DNA of 64,000 nucleotides from Prochilodus magdalenae. Its lineage: Eukaryota > Chordata > Actinopteri > Characiformes > Prochilodontidae. Below the pieces are notes generated by a model. It saw only the letters and a list, made by a program, of their open reading frames with translations, was not told where the DNA came from and did no database searches. The stretch lies in NCBI GenBank assembly GCA_024036415.1, contig JAMWET010001089.1:954001-1018000 (forward strand), given 5' to 3'. The position numbers were made by a program, and so were the translations under genes. Each line of letters opens with the position of its first letter. Positions within the stretch are counted from its first letter, which is position 1. Below, in pieces: positions 1 through 46,855 of the stretch.

Positions 1-247
1 GACTACTCTATGATAAAATCAAATACAATCTTAATTAAAGTTTTAAATGTGCAACTTAAAAGACTGTATAAATGCGTAACAGCACAGAGTTTATCAAGTG
101 CATATCGAATTTATATATAAATTATACATTGGTTTTGTAATTTTTTATTTTATATGTTCCCTTATAAAGCAGTTCTTAATCTTCAGAAGAAAATTAATGA
201 ATTTATTTAAAAAGAATACATTCAATTAGAAGTAGATATTATTATAG

Positions 248-249
<2 letters not shown>
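1..249. other. AT-rich intergenic flank
   Basis: This is AT-rich sequence downstream of zswim6 with no supported feature. Confidence 0.5.

Positions 250-327
<78 letters not shown>
250..327. repeat. (AT)n microsatellite
   Basis: About 38 uninterrupted AT units run directly into the TA target site of the Tc1-type element that starts at 328. The element may have inserted into the repeat, or the target TA may have expanded. Confidence 0.95.
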
Positions 328-330
<3 letters not shown>

Positions 331-859
331 GGGTTGGACAATGAAACTGAAACACCTGTCATTTTAGTGTGGGAGGTCTCATGGCTAAATTAGACCAGCC
401 TGGTGGCCAATCTTCATTAATTGCACATTGCACCAGTAAGAGCAGAGCGTGAAGGTTCAGTTAGCAGGTAAGAGCACAGTTCTGCTCAAAATACTGCAAT
501 GCACACAACATTATGGGAGACATACCAGAGTTCAAAAGAGGACAGATTGTTGGTGCACGTCTTGCTGGCGCATCTGTGACCAAGACAGCAAGTCTTTGTG
601 ATGTATCAAGAGCCACGGTATCCAGGGTAATGTCAGCATACCACCAAGAAGGACGAACCTCCACCAGCATCACGTAGTGACCTGGCCACTATCCTGCAAG
701 AAGAATGGCTTAAAATCCCTCTGACCACTGTGCAGGACTTGTATATGTCATTCCCAAGACGAACTGACGCTGTATTGGCCGCAAAAGGAGGCCCTACACC
801 ATACTAATAAATGATTGTGGTCTAAAACCAGCTGTTTCAGTTTCATTGCCCAACCCCTG
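328..859 (+). mobile_element. Non-autonomous Tc1/mariner-type element, copy 1
   Basis: This 532-bp element is flanked by TA on both sides (326-327 and 860-861), the Tc1/mariner target duplication. Its ends are inverted: it starts CAGGGGTTGGACAATGAAAC and the right end is the reverse complement with one change near the tip. The middle encodes only the N-terminal helix-turn-helix part of a Tc1-like transposase (513-677), so it is an internally deleted element that depends on a transposase supplied in trans. A near-identical copy in the opposite orientation is at 48344-48876. Confidence 0.9.
513..677 (+). pseudogene. Truncated Tc1-like transposase N-terminus (54 codons)
   Basis: A reading frame of 54 codons from ATG to TAG encodes MGDIPEFKRGQIVGARLAG followed by SVTKTASLCDVSRATVSRVM. 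This is the first helix-turn-helix DNA-binding segment of Tc1-type transposases. The DDE catalytic domain is absent. The same length and stop codon occur in the second copy at 48527-48691. Confidence 0.8.
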
Positions 860-860
860 T

Positions 861-930
861 ACATATGTATATATATATATATATGTATGTATGTATATAT
901 ATATGAGAGAGAGAGAGAAAGAGAGATACA
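861..930. repeat. (AT)n/(GTAT)n/(GA)n compound microsatellite
   Basis: A TA-rich tract with GTAT units passes into a GA-rich run immediately to the right of the Tc1-type element. Confidence 0.85.
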
Positions 931-953
931 CATTAGAATAAGAACTGAATTAA

Positions 954-993
954 AATTAGAATAAGAAGAATAAAGTGGATCTCAGTATGATGT
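954..993 (+). repeat. 40-bp direct repeat, unit 1
   Basis: This 40-base segment (starting AATTAGAATAAGAAGAATAA) recurs identically at 1065-1104, 111 bases further on. Confidence 0.9.
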
Positions 994-1064
994 ATGCGAA
1001 ACTCAACAGACCAGAGTCTCAGAAATATAGATATACACATTATATATATAGAACTATAATTGTA

Positions 1065-1104
1065 AATTAGAATAAGAAGAATAAAGTGGATCTCAGTATG
1101 ATGT
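1065..1104 (+). repeat. 40-bp direct repeat, unit 2
   Basis: This is the second perfect copy of the 40-base unit at 954-993. The spacer contains AT-rich sequence. Confidence 0.9.
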
Positions 1105-1796
1105 CGGGGGATATATACATATCATGATAAAGCTCCAAGGTGCAACTTGGGAAATTGGGCCATGATCAGTTAGAACAATAAAGCACATAAACATGCAGGG
1201 TATAAAATATACCGACTATCCCTCCGTAAAGCTTTGTGTGATGTAGTGACCTCTGTAGTAGGGACAGTGGTCAGCTCTGGGCTAAGGCTAACAACCAGGA
1301 AAACCAGCAGGTAATAGCTCTACAGAATTGACTTTAGTAAAAATGTTTCATCATATATGAACCTAGCTTTTGCTTGAGCTATAAGGTAGCTATTCAAAGA
1401 AGGTAAGCAGTGGTAGCTGGTGGTTACCCCATGGGCAGGTTTGCTAATCTGGGGGAAATATGGATAGCATCCTAGGACCTAGTTGATATGCCACCACTGT
1501 GGAGGTCAGGGTAACGTAGGAAGCTTTATCAGTGTCACCAGACAGTGTGAGAGCAATCCAAGCTGGTGACCCGCATCACAGCATGAGGAAGATGGAGGAT
1601 AACTTCTATTTAAGAAAGGCTATTTTATGATGTATGAAGCAGAAGAATCCACTGTTGGGGGTCCGAAGCAATGTAATAATACTGTATGAAGCAAACATTA
1701 TTTCCACCATTAATGCAATGTGGTCTTAGATGCATATCCAACCAAGGAGCGGATGTAGGCTGGAGGGTTACTAGTTTAATTTGGTGGCCCGAAAGA
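1105..1796. other. Intergenic DNA, no recognised feature
   Basis: This is unique-looking sequence with no long reading frame. Its style suggests decayed repeat, but no family was recognised. Confidence 0.3.
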
Positions 1797-1895
1797 ACAT
1801 GTCTGTATTGCCCTTAAGCAAGGCACCTAACCCCCAATGCTCCCCAGGCACTGAGGGTGGGGCTGCCCACTGGTCCCCGTGTGTGTGTGTTTCAT
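1797..1895 (+). repeat. Teleost SINE-like fragment
   Basis: The segment around TTAAGCAAGGCACCTAACCC and the following TGCTCCCCAGGCACTGAGG matches a phrase that is very common in fish interspersed repeats. It ends in a short GT run. Only a fragment is present and its family is not certain. Confidence 0.5.
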
Positions 1896-4315
1896 GGATG
1901 GGCTATATGCATTAGACAGACTCCTCTATGTGCAAGCACAACTGGCACATGGTTCCAAATTCTAGCTCTTTGAAACCTAAGGCCACCTCACTGAGAACAT
2001 TTCCCTCTTAGGATGTGCACATATGGGTCATTTCAGGACAAAGCTTTATACAGATTAATGACAAATCTGAGTCACTCGCCAACATCAGAAAGATCAGACC
2101 TGAGCAAAAAATCGCAAATCAGCAATGTGGCTTAGACCGACAAGGCACAGTTGTGTCTGTTTCCTCTCTTAAGTGTGCAATAGCAGTGACTCACTGATAA
2201 GATTCTTTCACTGGGCTTCGCCTCGAACAGCCCAAGCATGACTTAATGGAGTGATTAGGTTTAGGGCCCTTGGATGGCGCAAGAAATAGATTTCCAAGGA
2301 CGGACATTGATTTGCACAGGGGGTCACAAAATGCTAAACCATGCATAATTAAAAAGGCAGATCGGAAAATCTAGAGAAATGTGAAAGTTCACAAGGTTGC
2401 CTTGTAAACCCTGCTATTGAAATGCTTTATTCAAATAGAGCATACAGTGACCACATGGTAAAATGTGAAGCTTATTGATCAGTTGGTTGCCAAATATAGC
2501 AGTATGGCATTTTAGGGATCATTTTTCATGACCAAAGTCCTGCGGTAATTTCAATTTTCAAATGTTAACCTATTCACACTGTTTCCTTGAGTTCTGTTAT
2601 TGACTCGGAGAGCAGTGCATAACAAATGGAGCCAGGCCAAGAGGTTTTGGGCCATGGTGAGGTATAATGCAGGTATGCCAGCCCCCCTTCCAGCCTCTGG
2701 TCATCTGAGAAAACTGTGTAGTGAATAATAGAACATTGCTATGAGGGTTTGACTGCTTTCAGCCACAAAACCATTACTGAGAATAGGTACTGATGTTGGT
2801 TTCACCCTACAATCCTACAATCTGATGGGCTTGACATTGGGCTCATGTGCCGCTGCTCCAGACTGCCCCATTCCATTGGAAATCCTGTTCTACTGAGTTA
2901 TACAAACTGTGCATGTGCAACTCAACACCTGTGTCAGCAGCTGGGTGCACCTTAAAGTCCCTACATTTGCTAATTATGAGGGGTGTCCACAGACCCTCAG
3001 CCTTGAGCTAGAAAGGAGAACAGCAAAGCTCCCACTGTAGCCCCTAAGCAGCTTTAAAAAGGCTACTTAATTAATGATTACAGAAAAGAATACCTCCATT
3101 AGCCCACCCCCTCTTGATTTTTACTTCTCACATTGCCTGTTAATCCCAATTTCTACCCAAGCCTGAGCTTCCAGGTTGGGGAAAAAAAGAAAAGAAAAAT
3201 CATCCCAAGGCAAAAGCCACAAGTGTCTGTTGCCACTGGCTTCATTTTTGAAATGTTATGCCTAGACCTTACTCCAGGCATTTCTCTCAAACCAGATGTT
3301 TCCTCTCATCTCTGGTCGCTTTGGCAAAGTGAAATCTGGAAGAAGCCCAGCCAGCTAAGAGAAGCCCAGGCAGTATAAAACTAGAGCTTTGGGTTGCTGA
3401 ATTTACTATGGGGCTCAGGGTGCCAGAGACTTGATCTAGAACCAAAAACTGTGTCACCATAGAGAATAATATTTTTTCGATAGGCTCAGAGCTATTTAAG
3501 GGGCTTTGTGGGGTGAATACCAGTGCTGTGGGTTGCGGTGTTCCTAACTGCAGTGGCTTAGGTTGTTCTTTGTTACGGCTCCTGTTCTTCCTATTAAACC
3601 CGAGAGAGGGCCCATCCCGGGCCTGCGGTAATTGCAGGGCGTTGGGGGACCTGGATGTCTTGTGATAAAAGATCAAAGTTCACCGGTGCCATGAACTAAA
3701 GGTCTGGGCTAGCAGCACTTGTCAACAGGCAACTTTTACAACCAGCATTTCCTGCAGTAGAGGAAGCACACAGTGCAGCAGGGTCTGTTACTCCACAGCA
3801 GATAGCATATCTTTACTGGCCAGTGTAAACACTGCCCAATCCCGGACAGGGATGGAGGCAATTTTACTGGCAGGACAAGGTGAAAGGAGCATGAGAGGGC
3901 GACAGTGCATGGTTAAAAGCTTCATCGAAAACAACATTTAATTATATCCCTTTAAAAAACTCCTTTTAAAAACAGTGAGGGATTTATAATGAATGGGTCA
4001 ACAGACATGGTCCAAACTCATTTACTTTGACCTTGACAGGGGATAGAAGACACTTCTAAAGTTCAGTCCTAGAAGTTGGTTACGCTTCCTACAGTCCAAG
4101 TAATCCTAAACCCATTCGGTGACGCTGTGGTCTGTGGTCAGTTCATTCTTCTGAGAGCAGCTCATTGGTTTGATATGCTCATTTAAATACCTTTTGGTTG
4201 ATAAATGAATGATGTCACCACTGGACTGAGAGAGGTCCACCAACCAGAAACGGAGGATGACCACTGATGAAAAACTGTACAGCTACAGATCAGGACATGT
4301 CGGGTTGCAATGCTG
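1896..4315. other. Intergenic DNA downstream of zswim6
   Basis: No gene is supported. Reading frames of 60 to 129 codons at 2015-2197, 3133-3378 and 3287-3676 show no domain or codon signal. Isolated stretches could be decayed repeats or conserved noncoding sequence; neither could be shown. Confidence 0.4.
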
Positions 4316-4455
4316 ATTGATAGGAAGATAAAGGTTACCAGGAACAATAACTGATGATACATTTAGACTGATATGGGGAATATTTATTGAGCTACACACA
4401 CAGAAGTAGTGTCTCTCAGCATGGCTTTGGGCTGTCATGTTTGCTAATGCAACAT
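4310..4455 (-). repeat. Unclassified interspersed repeat, copy A
   Basis: The reverse complement of this stretch closely matches 59879-60014. The shared core includes TAGCTCAATAAATATTCCCC followed by ATATCAGTCTAAAT, and TTATTGTTCCTGG. Similarity also covers TTGCATTAGCAAACATG at the other end. The AATAAA in the core suggests a retrotransposed 3' end, but no family was recognised. Confidence 0.7.
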
Positions 4456-6796
4456 CTCAGATAATTCAGCATGGAGCTGTAGAGGGTTCTAATGGTGGAG
4501 TCCTGCACTGTGCAGCCGTCTGCCAACAGCACTAACAGGATGACTCGTTGAGGACATCTCTACCTGCTGAATGTCCGCAGTCGTGGCTGTTGGGTCAGGC
4601 AGGTACAGAGATAAGGCCCGTAGTTGCTTATGTCACATGTGCAGCTGAGCATGAAACCTGAATCCAGCCCATGTCTCAGGTCAAATCCACCCACCAAGTT
4701 TCATTCCTGTTTGTTGCTTCTCTCTGGGTGTGACTATTCTTTTGATGACGAGTATATACTAATAGTATACATGTGAACTATGAAATCTTATCCTTTGTTC
4801 ATATTCCTCTTATGTTAGTGTTTGGCTATCTGGTGTGGAACAGAGGAGAATGGGTACTCCTTTTGACTCTTGGCTCCTCCCAAGGTTTCTTCCTTATGGA
4901 GTTTTCATTGGCACTGCTGCTGTTGGCTTGGTCACCCATTAATGAAAAGGGTACAGAGACTAAAATGTGTTCCATAATTATTAAAGATATAGAGTGCTGC
5001 ATATTGTTGAGCAGAGACGATTCTGCATGGTCCATAACCTCAGCAGATACTTTATCCTGAAGTGGCTGGAGAGGCTAAGCTGCCTCTAGTCCATTCCAGA
5101 TGCCTGACGAGTCATGTCTTCAGCAGCACCATGCTAATTATATCTGAATCAAGATCTAAAATGCTACATGCTGTATCTGTAACGTGTAATGGTTTTATGT
5201 CTGCACGCCCCTTTTCTTGTTTCATGTTTGAGGCTTTGCAGAAGATTCAATTAAATGCTCAAACGCAGGCCTAAAAAAAAGAGGAAGAAATTTCTCACTG
5301 TCACACTTGAGCGCTTGGCGATCTCTTCTGAAACCCCAGGCCTCCTGCTCTGCTGTTCTTTGGCAGGAGTAGACCTCACAGGCCTCGGCTGCTTTATGGG
5401 TATTATGGCTGAGGCTATTACAGTTTGTTCTTCCAAAAGTACTGAGGGACTGCTGGTCTGGGCAGAGCGCTCCATGTTGGATTGACTGTGACTCCGCACT
5501 CTCAGGAGCAGGAGAAAAACCGTGGCTAGCGAGGGCCCATCTGTCCATTCTACTGACAAGGAATATGAAAAACTAACAAGAGAACGCAGTAGGAATAGTT
5601 TATGAGCAACTTTATCATCAGGTGATTCCTGTGTCATCCCTGTCACGGCAAAACCTCAAATCTAAAAACGGTAACTTCATAGATGGAGAAATATTCCTAA
5701 ACCTGGAATGGTTTAGTCCAAGCAGTTTATCAGTCATTCATAAGGAGAAGCTCACACGCTCTAAAGGGAAGACTAACTCTTTGTTAGGAGGGATGGTGTG
5801 TGAGGGAAAAGACGATTTGAGACGCATCCAGTCTGAGGTGCATCTGTAAAAATCAGATTAATATCACTTTTAAGCCACGTCCAGTTTGTACCCGATGTTC
5901 ATGTGCCTTTTTGTATCAGTCTGGATACAATCTGGATATACCAAAGGTCAGATCTGTGCTTGCAGCCTGAAGGCCTTCAACAAGTGACAACCAGTAGACT
6001 GTGGGACAGGCTGGTTCTTTCAGCCATGGATGGCTATAGCGTTTTTTATGCAGCCTAAGCTCACGATCCTTCTATGCTGGGACTGATATTAAAACGGCTG
6101 TTCCACTCGAGATCATTCTGAAACCTAAATGTGTTAATCAAGCGTTAATTGCTGCTCTTATTATTCATTGAGCCTTTTTATGATTTTTCAAATAGCTGCG
6201 CTGTGATTGGACTATTAGTGCTCATGTTGAAACTCACCAGGATGGATAAAAGCCAGTAATAAATCAGAACACCAAGCAAGTATCCTTTGTTCTTATCAGT
6301 GTGCGAACATGAGACCGGGGTAAATTCCCACTTCTTCCTGTAGTCCGTAACAGTCACTCACGTTTCCCCTCCTGACACCTGAATCCAGTTTAAACCCTGG
6401 GCTTGTTAAGGGCTGGAAGTTAGCCATCAAAAGAAACGTTAACCATGAGGGGTTCTGTTGGACGGTCTCAGCCTTTTTAAGCACAGCCAAGCTTATCTTT
6501 CCACTCCAAATTTAAGGGGAGGGGGAGAGCGGTGGGCATGTCAATCTTTGACTGCAGCCCATTTTGTCTACTTCCTGTTTAGTTAGTTAAGAGTAGGTGG
6601 GTGATTGTTGTCGGGTAGCTTGGGCCGGTGGGGCCCACAGGCTGTAAAAACCTGCCATCAGACGCTCAGTGGAGCTCCAGCAGAGCTGAATGATCCCATC
6701 CCGACCAGCCCAGCATCCTGAGGGTGCGTCTTCTATGCTGTAACGCTGAGGAGAATCAGGTGGGTTAGGTAATGTGCAGAGATACGAGCCCAGAGG
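4456..6796. other. Intergenic DNA, no supported gene
   Basis: Overlapping frames of 60 to 131 codons occur at 4773-5849, but they lie on both strands over the same bases and show no recognised domain. No RNA gene was seen. Confidence 0.4.
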
Positions 6797-6797
6797 A

Positions 6798-6852
<55 letters not shown>

Positions 6853-6853
6853 G
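6797..6853 (+). repeat. (GACA)n microsatellite
   Basis: About 13 tandem GACA units lie at the left edge of the long polypurine tract. Confidence 0.95.
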
Positions 6854-7500
6854 GCAAATATACAGGGAAAAAATTTAAAGAGGAAAAATGAATAAATAAA
6901 AAGAATGAAAGAAAAGAAGCCAATAGAGAACAACAAAGAAAAGAGAAGTGAAAGAACAAAAAGAAATGGATGAATAAAAGGAAGGCAAAAATATGCTAAT
7001 AATGAAAACAGGCTTAAAAGATGGAAAAAGAAAAGTAGAAAGGAATGAACAAATGGCAGAAGGCAAACAGAAGCAAAGAAAAAAGGATGGAAAAACCTGA
7101 AAGAGAGAAACAGATAAAAAAAGAGATACACAATAAAGGAAAAAAAAGACAGGAATAAAGATCAGAGGAGAATGAAGAGAGGAAGACAGAAAGGGAAAAG
7201 AGGATGGGGATAAAAAAATAACTAAGAAAAAAAGATAAGAGAAAGGCGAAGAGAGTAATATAAGAAAAAGGGAAAGAAAGAAAAAGAAAAGGGGATGAAT
7301 GAAAGAAAAAAGGAAGGGAAAAAAACTAATGAAAAAGGAAAGATAAAAACAAAAACCAGGAAGAAAAGGATGAATGGAGGGCAAGGAAGCAGTAAAGGAG
7401 GGGAAAAAAGAATGGAAATCAAGTAAATGACCACTGAAGGAAAGAGATCAAAACAAAAGACAAAAACTAAAAAAGGAGAAACAGAACCAAACAGAACCAA
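6854..7500 (+). repeat. 650-base polypurine tract
   Basis: The plus strand is almost entirely A and G, as irregular GAAA/GGAA runs with few pyrimidines. It follows (GACA)n. The reverse strand gives spurious open frames rich in F, S and L. It marks the distal edge of the putative zswim6 3' region. Confidence 0.9.
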
Positions 7501-7573
7501 ACAGAAACAGAACCAGCTCCCTGGCTGCAGGTCCAGACGGTTCTGTTACATGACTTTTGTTTAATAATGACAT

Positions 7574-7579
7574 TTTATT
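7574..7579 (-). terminator. Second candidate poly(A) signal AATAAA
   Basis: This minus-strand AATAAA lies about 3.6 kb past the stop codon and just before the polypurine tract begins. It would mark the end of a long 3' UTR isoform if used. Confidence 0.25.
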
Positions 7580-7587
7580 TTAAAGAT

Positions 7588-7619
7588 TCACACATCTCTC
7601 TCTCTCTCTCTCTCTCTCA
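7588..7619 (+). repeat. (CT)n microsatellite
   Basis: A short CT run, one of the few with pyrimidines on the plus strand. Confidence 0.9.
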
Positions 7620-8975
7620 AACAAACCAGCGCAGAAGAACACGTTCCTCTCAAAAAACTAATTTTAATTAAAACAAAAAAAAATGTTGAATCATTAACAA
7701 GTTTATAAAACAGTGATTTAGTTACATAAATAAATTGATATCGGTGTATCAAATCTTAAATTCAACTTCATGAGCATGTTGACACGGGTGATGAAGTACA
7801 ATCGTTTACCTTTATAATAAATAAAATGGAGAACATGATATTTCTGTCTCTAAACAAACAAACAAAAGAAGAGCTACAGACAAACCTCTAAAGAAGGGAA
7901 CAGGAGACACGCGACACGCTTTGCACCAAAAACATAGGAACTGCTTTTAAAGCACAAGGTACAGAACCATCAGCTAGAACTCAAAATAAAGACACTAAAG
8001 TTTAACCAAAGTCGGTTGGCTTTCATTTTAATGAACAAGGTTTGGTAGTTAGAACTCCAGTTTGGTTATTTTAAAGCGTTAAGACAAGGCAAGAAAGAAG
8101 GCTGTTCTTGTTTGAGGAATTCTAGAGGAACGAAATCAAACATAATAAAAAGACAGCGTTAAAAAATGTCCAACAGTCAGACCTACACAGCAACTTTCTG
8201 TCCTGCACAAAGTCAAGATGTCAGCAGAAGAGGCGTGTGTACATGTTATTGTGCATAAAGAAACAAACAGATGGAGCTTCTTCGTGACTCAATCGCTGTG
8301 GAAAGAGACGTGACGTGGTCAGGCCGATATTAATGCGCGCGCGAGAGTGTGAGTGAGTGTGTGTGTGTGTGTTTGCTCGGAACGTTAATTTACTCAAAGT
8401 TTCGGTTTCTGCTTGGATCTACATTTCTAGGCGCTTTTGAGGCACACGGGCCTGCGGCTTGTTGCATTCCCCATCCCCTCTTAATGCTAAGGCTTGCTGC
8501 TCTGGTTTTCCGGAGTGGCATCCAGCTGCTGCCCTGCAGGCCGAACCCCTGGCTGGGCAAACCCTCGGCTTGGGTGGGAAATCGCCCCTTAGCTAGGCGA
8601 GCTACACAGGTAAGCTAGCTAGGTAAAGTCCTGGAAAACACTTGTTAGGTATTGGAAAGGGAACGTTGGCAGGTACATGACAAAGTTCAATTCACTCTAA
8701 TTGGAGCTAGCTAGCTAAAGAGGCGGGGAGAGTGCAGCTAGCCTCACCTTCAATGCTAAACCCTTCATATTCAGGGAACAGTTTACAGGTGCTAACCATA
8801 GCCCTAACCTCATCCATCTTAACCCCACCCATTTTTCCAGGGCAAAGTCACTCAGAGTGGAGTCAAACATATTCCCAGTGGTGGTGACGGGAATGGGGCG
8901 TCTGTCTGAAGAGTTCATTCCCTCAGAAAAACCTGCAGCTTGAATAAGCTGCCTGAGGTCCGGGACACTGACTGT
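7620..8975. other. Low-repeat DNA, possibly distal 3' UTR
   Basis: No gene was seen. A GT run at 8350-8371 follows a CG-rich GCGCGCGC stretch. GCTAGCTAGC-like words recur near 8600-8720. It would belong to zswim6 mRNA only if the poly(A) signal at 7574 is used. Confidence 0.35.
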
Positions 8976-9400
8976 GTTTACATGCACTTAATAATCTGAT
9001 TATTCAAGATCAGACCAAGGTCTGGAAATCTGATTACGAAAATTTTGGATTTTAGCCCAGAATTTAGGTTCCTCAGTCCGCCCATGTGTATAAACAGACC
9101 GCGGTACTGGAAATACTCCTACAGCGACTAAAACAGATGTCAACAAAACACTGCTGGAGCAGCCACCTACAGGAAACTACCTACATGCTTGACCAAGCAT
9201 TAAGTTTGAGTTTTGTGTTATGATCATGTTGGAGTTATGATTACATCACATCCACTGTGGGTTTATTGGCTGGTTACAACGCAGAAATACAAGTTACCGT
9301 TTCCCTTTGCCTGATCACTCAAGTCTATATACACGCACTGATCGAACTGCAGAGAAAATCAGACGTTCTGTAGTAATCAGATTGTTAAGTGGGTGTAAAC
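8976..9400. mobile_element. MITE with 29-bp inverted ends
   Basis: The left end GTTTACATGCACTTAATAAT and the following CTGATTATT are matched, with a few differences, by the inverted right end at 9372-9400 (ending AAGTGGGTGTAAAC). The element is about 425 bp and has no coding capacity. A diverged relative seems to lie at 28445-28755. The superfamily was not identified. Confidence 0.65.
9262..9267 (-). terminator. Candidate poly(A) signal AATAAA
   Basis: The plus strand reads TTTATT, giving AATAAA on the zswim6 strand. It is the first canonical signal downstream of the stop codon. It lies inside the MITE at 8976-9400, so the element may have supplied the transcript end. A second AATAAA is at 7574-7579. 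Confidence 0.35.
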
Positions 9401-10333
9401 GTACTCGGTTCTTTATGGTTGTGAAGATTTTGCCGTCATGTAAACCTGTTTATGTTTTATGGTGGAGGCACATGCAGGGAATTATAAGGCAAACATATTT
9501 TTCAGGTTCTCCACTATTTCACCATCAGCGCTGTGCATAAACACTCTGAAGTCACGTGTAGGTTCACTGGTGTTTCTGGACAGTCCATAAAATACAGTAA
9601 AGAAAATATCCATATTTGTGTTGTAGACAGGACGAGCTCTGGTTCCCATCACCACCACTCAAATCAGAGTCTCTAGGTTTCTAAACAATGAACCCCTTCT
9701 TGTCGGACCACTCTGAATGGCTTCGTTTACATCTCAATGACAGAATAAAATGGTCTGGGAATGTCTGGGATGTAACTGACCGCAGCCCTAACCTCATCTA
9801 TGCTCCCTGAAGCGAATGAGAGATTTCACAGCAACACTTTAGCTGCATGGCTAACTGATGAACAGTTCCCCCAAGCTGGGTCTTCTCTCCTGCGCTAACT
9901 GAGGCTTTGGCCAGCCTGATGGCTCGGTCTGCAGAACAGCAGCTGGACGCTACTCTTTCTCCCACGCTGCTCTGTATTCACCGGTGCCCTGTACAGTTGG
10001 GTGTACACTGGATACATACATTTCGTATATACATACAAACACAAACTCCCGTTCGTGCTTTAGTTTTCACCCCACGATATAGCGGTTGGATCATGCAGTC
10101 GGATAAGGTGGCTCTGCATAGGTACCCAGCGTACAAAAGTCCACTGTCCAATTCCAGCCCCCCTGAAGCAAGGCGCACTTTTAGTCCCTCTGATATGTTT
10201 TGTTTTGTTGTTGTTTTTTTTTTTGTCTTTTAAAACCAAGGTACTGCAGCTTCAAGTATTTTGCATTACATAGAATATTCTTTTATAAATTAGTACGTAT
10301 ACATTTTTTTCAATATTCAGACATATACTATCA

Positions 10334-10341
10334 TATATACA
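10334..10341 (-). promoter_or_regulatory. Pumilio-type element in 3' UTR
   Basis: The minus strand reads TGTATATA, an exact match to the Pumilio consensus UGUANAUA. It lies about 830 nt past the stop. A second exact match is at 10026-10033. The 8-mer can occur by chance in AT-rich DNA, so function is inferred. Confidence 0.3.
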
Positions 10342-11169
10342 GTACAATAAAATGCTCTCATTCTTTTTTTCTCCATGATCATTTTCTTTTTTTTTCTTCT
10401 TTTTTTCTTGAGAAATCCCTGAGAATGTATGTCGACAGTTGCTAAAGTTTCCACAAGCGCAAGCACAACGGGTTTTTTTTTCTTTTCAGGTGTATCTATC
10501 TGTGAGCATCTGTGTAATATGTGACATGCTTCTGGATGAACAGCACTGCAAAGCCACGCGATTAGCCTGGTACAAACAGAAGAGAAAGGAAAAAGAAGAA
10601 AAAAAAAAATATTACATGTCCCAAACTGTTGCTTTTTTTTTTTTTAGTCGTTTTTCTTCGTATCCAACACTTCTTTAGTACACTGATAACGTGTGAATGG
10701 ATTAGGAAGGAGTAAAGCTGGAGCCATACGAGGTACTTGTCACTTAGGATGGAGGTGCTCTGTTTGGTTTAAAGCCATGTTTCTTCTCTTTGAGGCTGTG
10801 AATGTTAACAGAGATATCTGGAGTGCTATGTGGGCTTTTGCCACTCGACAACATATACTCAGTGTAAACCAAAAAAAAAAAAAAAAAAAAAAAACACTTT
10901 TTTTTTTTTCCCCTCTTATCGTTCTCACGCACTTCCATACAAATAAAGGGAAACACATAAAAGTTCCACGACATGACGTTTTTTTTTCCTTTTTCGCAAA
11001 CTAAATAAGTCTATACACATAATACCGGTGTGGCTCTTACTGTTTTTTTTTCCTTGTTGTTTTGTTTTCGTTTCTGTTTACCCCCCACATGTTTTTTTCC
11101 TTGTTGCTTTAATTTAGAAAGGATACAAAGGCAGACTCAAGTAAAAGGAGAAAAGAAGGAGATTACGGC

Positions 11170-46855
<35,686 letters not shown>

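Larger units (their letters stand above)
9262..11169 (-). other. zswim6: Probable zswim6 3' UTR
   Basis: This stretch follows the stop codon on the minus strand and has no supportable gene. The first canonical AATAAA on the minus strand is at 9262-9267, about 1.9 kb past the stop; an ATTAAA at 11108-11113 is probably too close to the stop. The transcript would be A-rich here because the plus strand is T-rich at 10200-11100. An A24 run on the plus strand sits at 10871-10894. Two Pumilio-type UGUAUAUA elements lie at 10334-10341 and 10026-10033. The UTR boundary is inferred; transcript data would decide it. Confidence 0.5.

Noticed and set aside
5222..5646. Overlapping frames of 76 to 131 codons on both strands
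   Set aside because: Mutual overlap on both strands and no domain; not supportable as a gene.
6733..7500. Phenylalanine/serine-rich minus-strand frames that look like membrane proteins
   Set aside because: Artefact of the polypurine tract.
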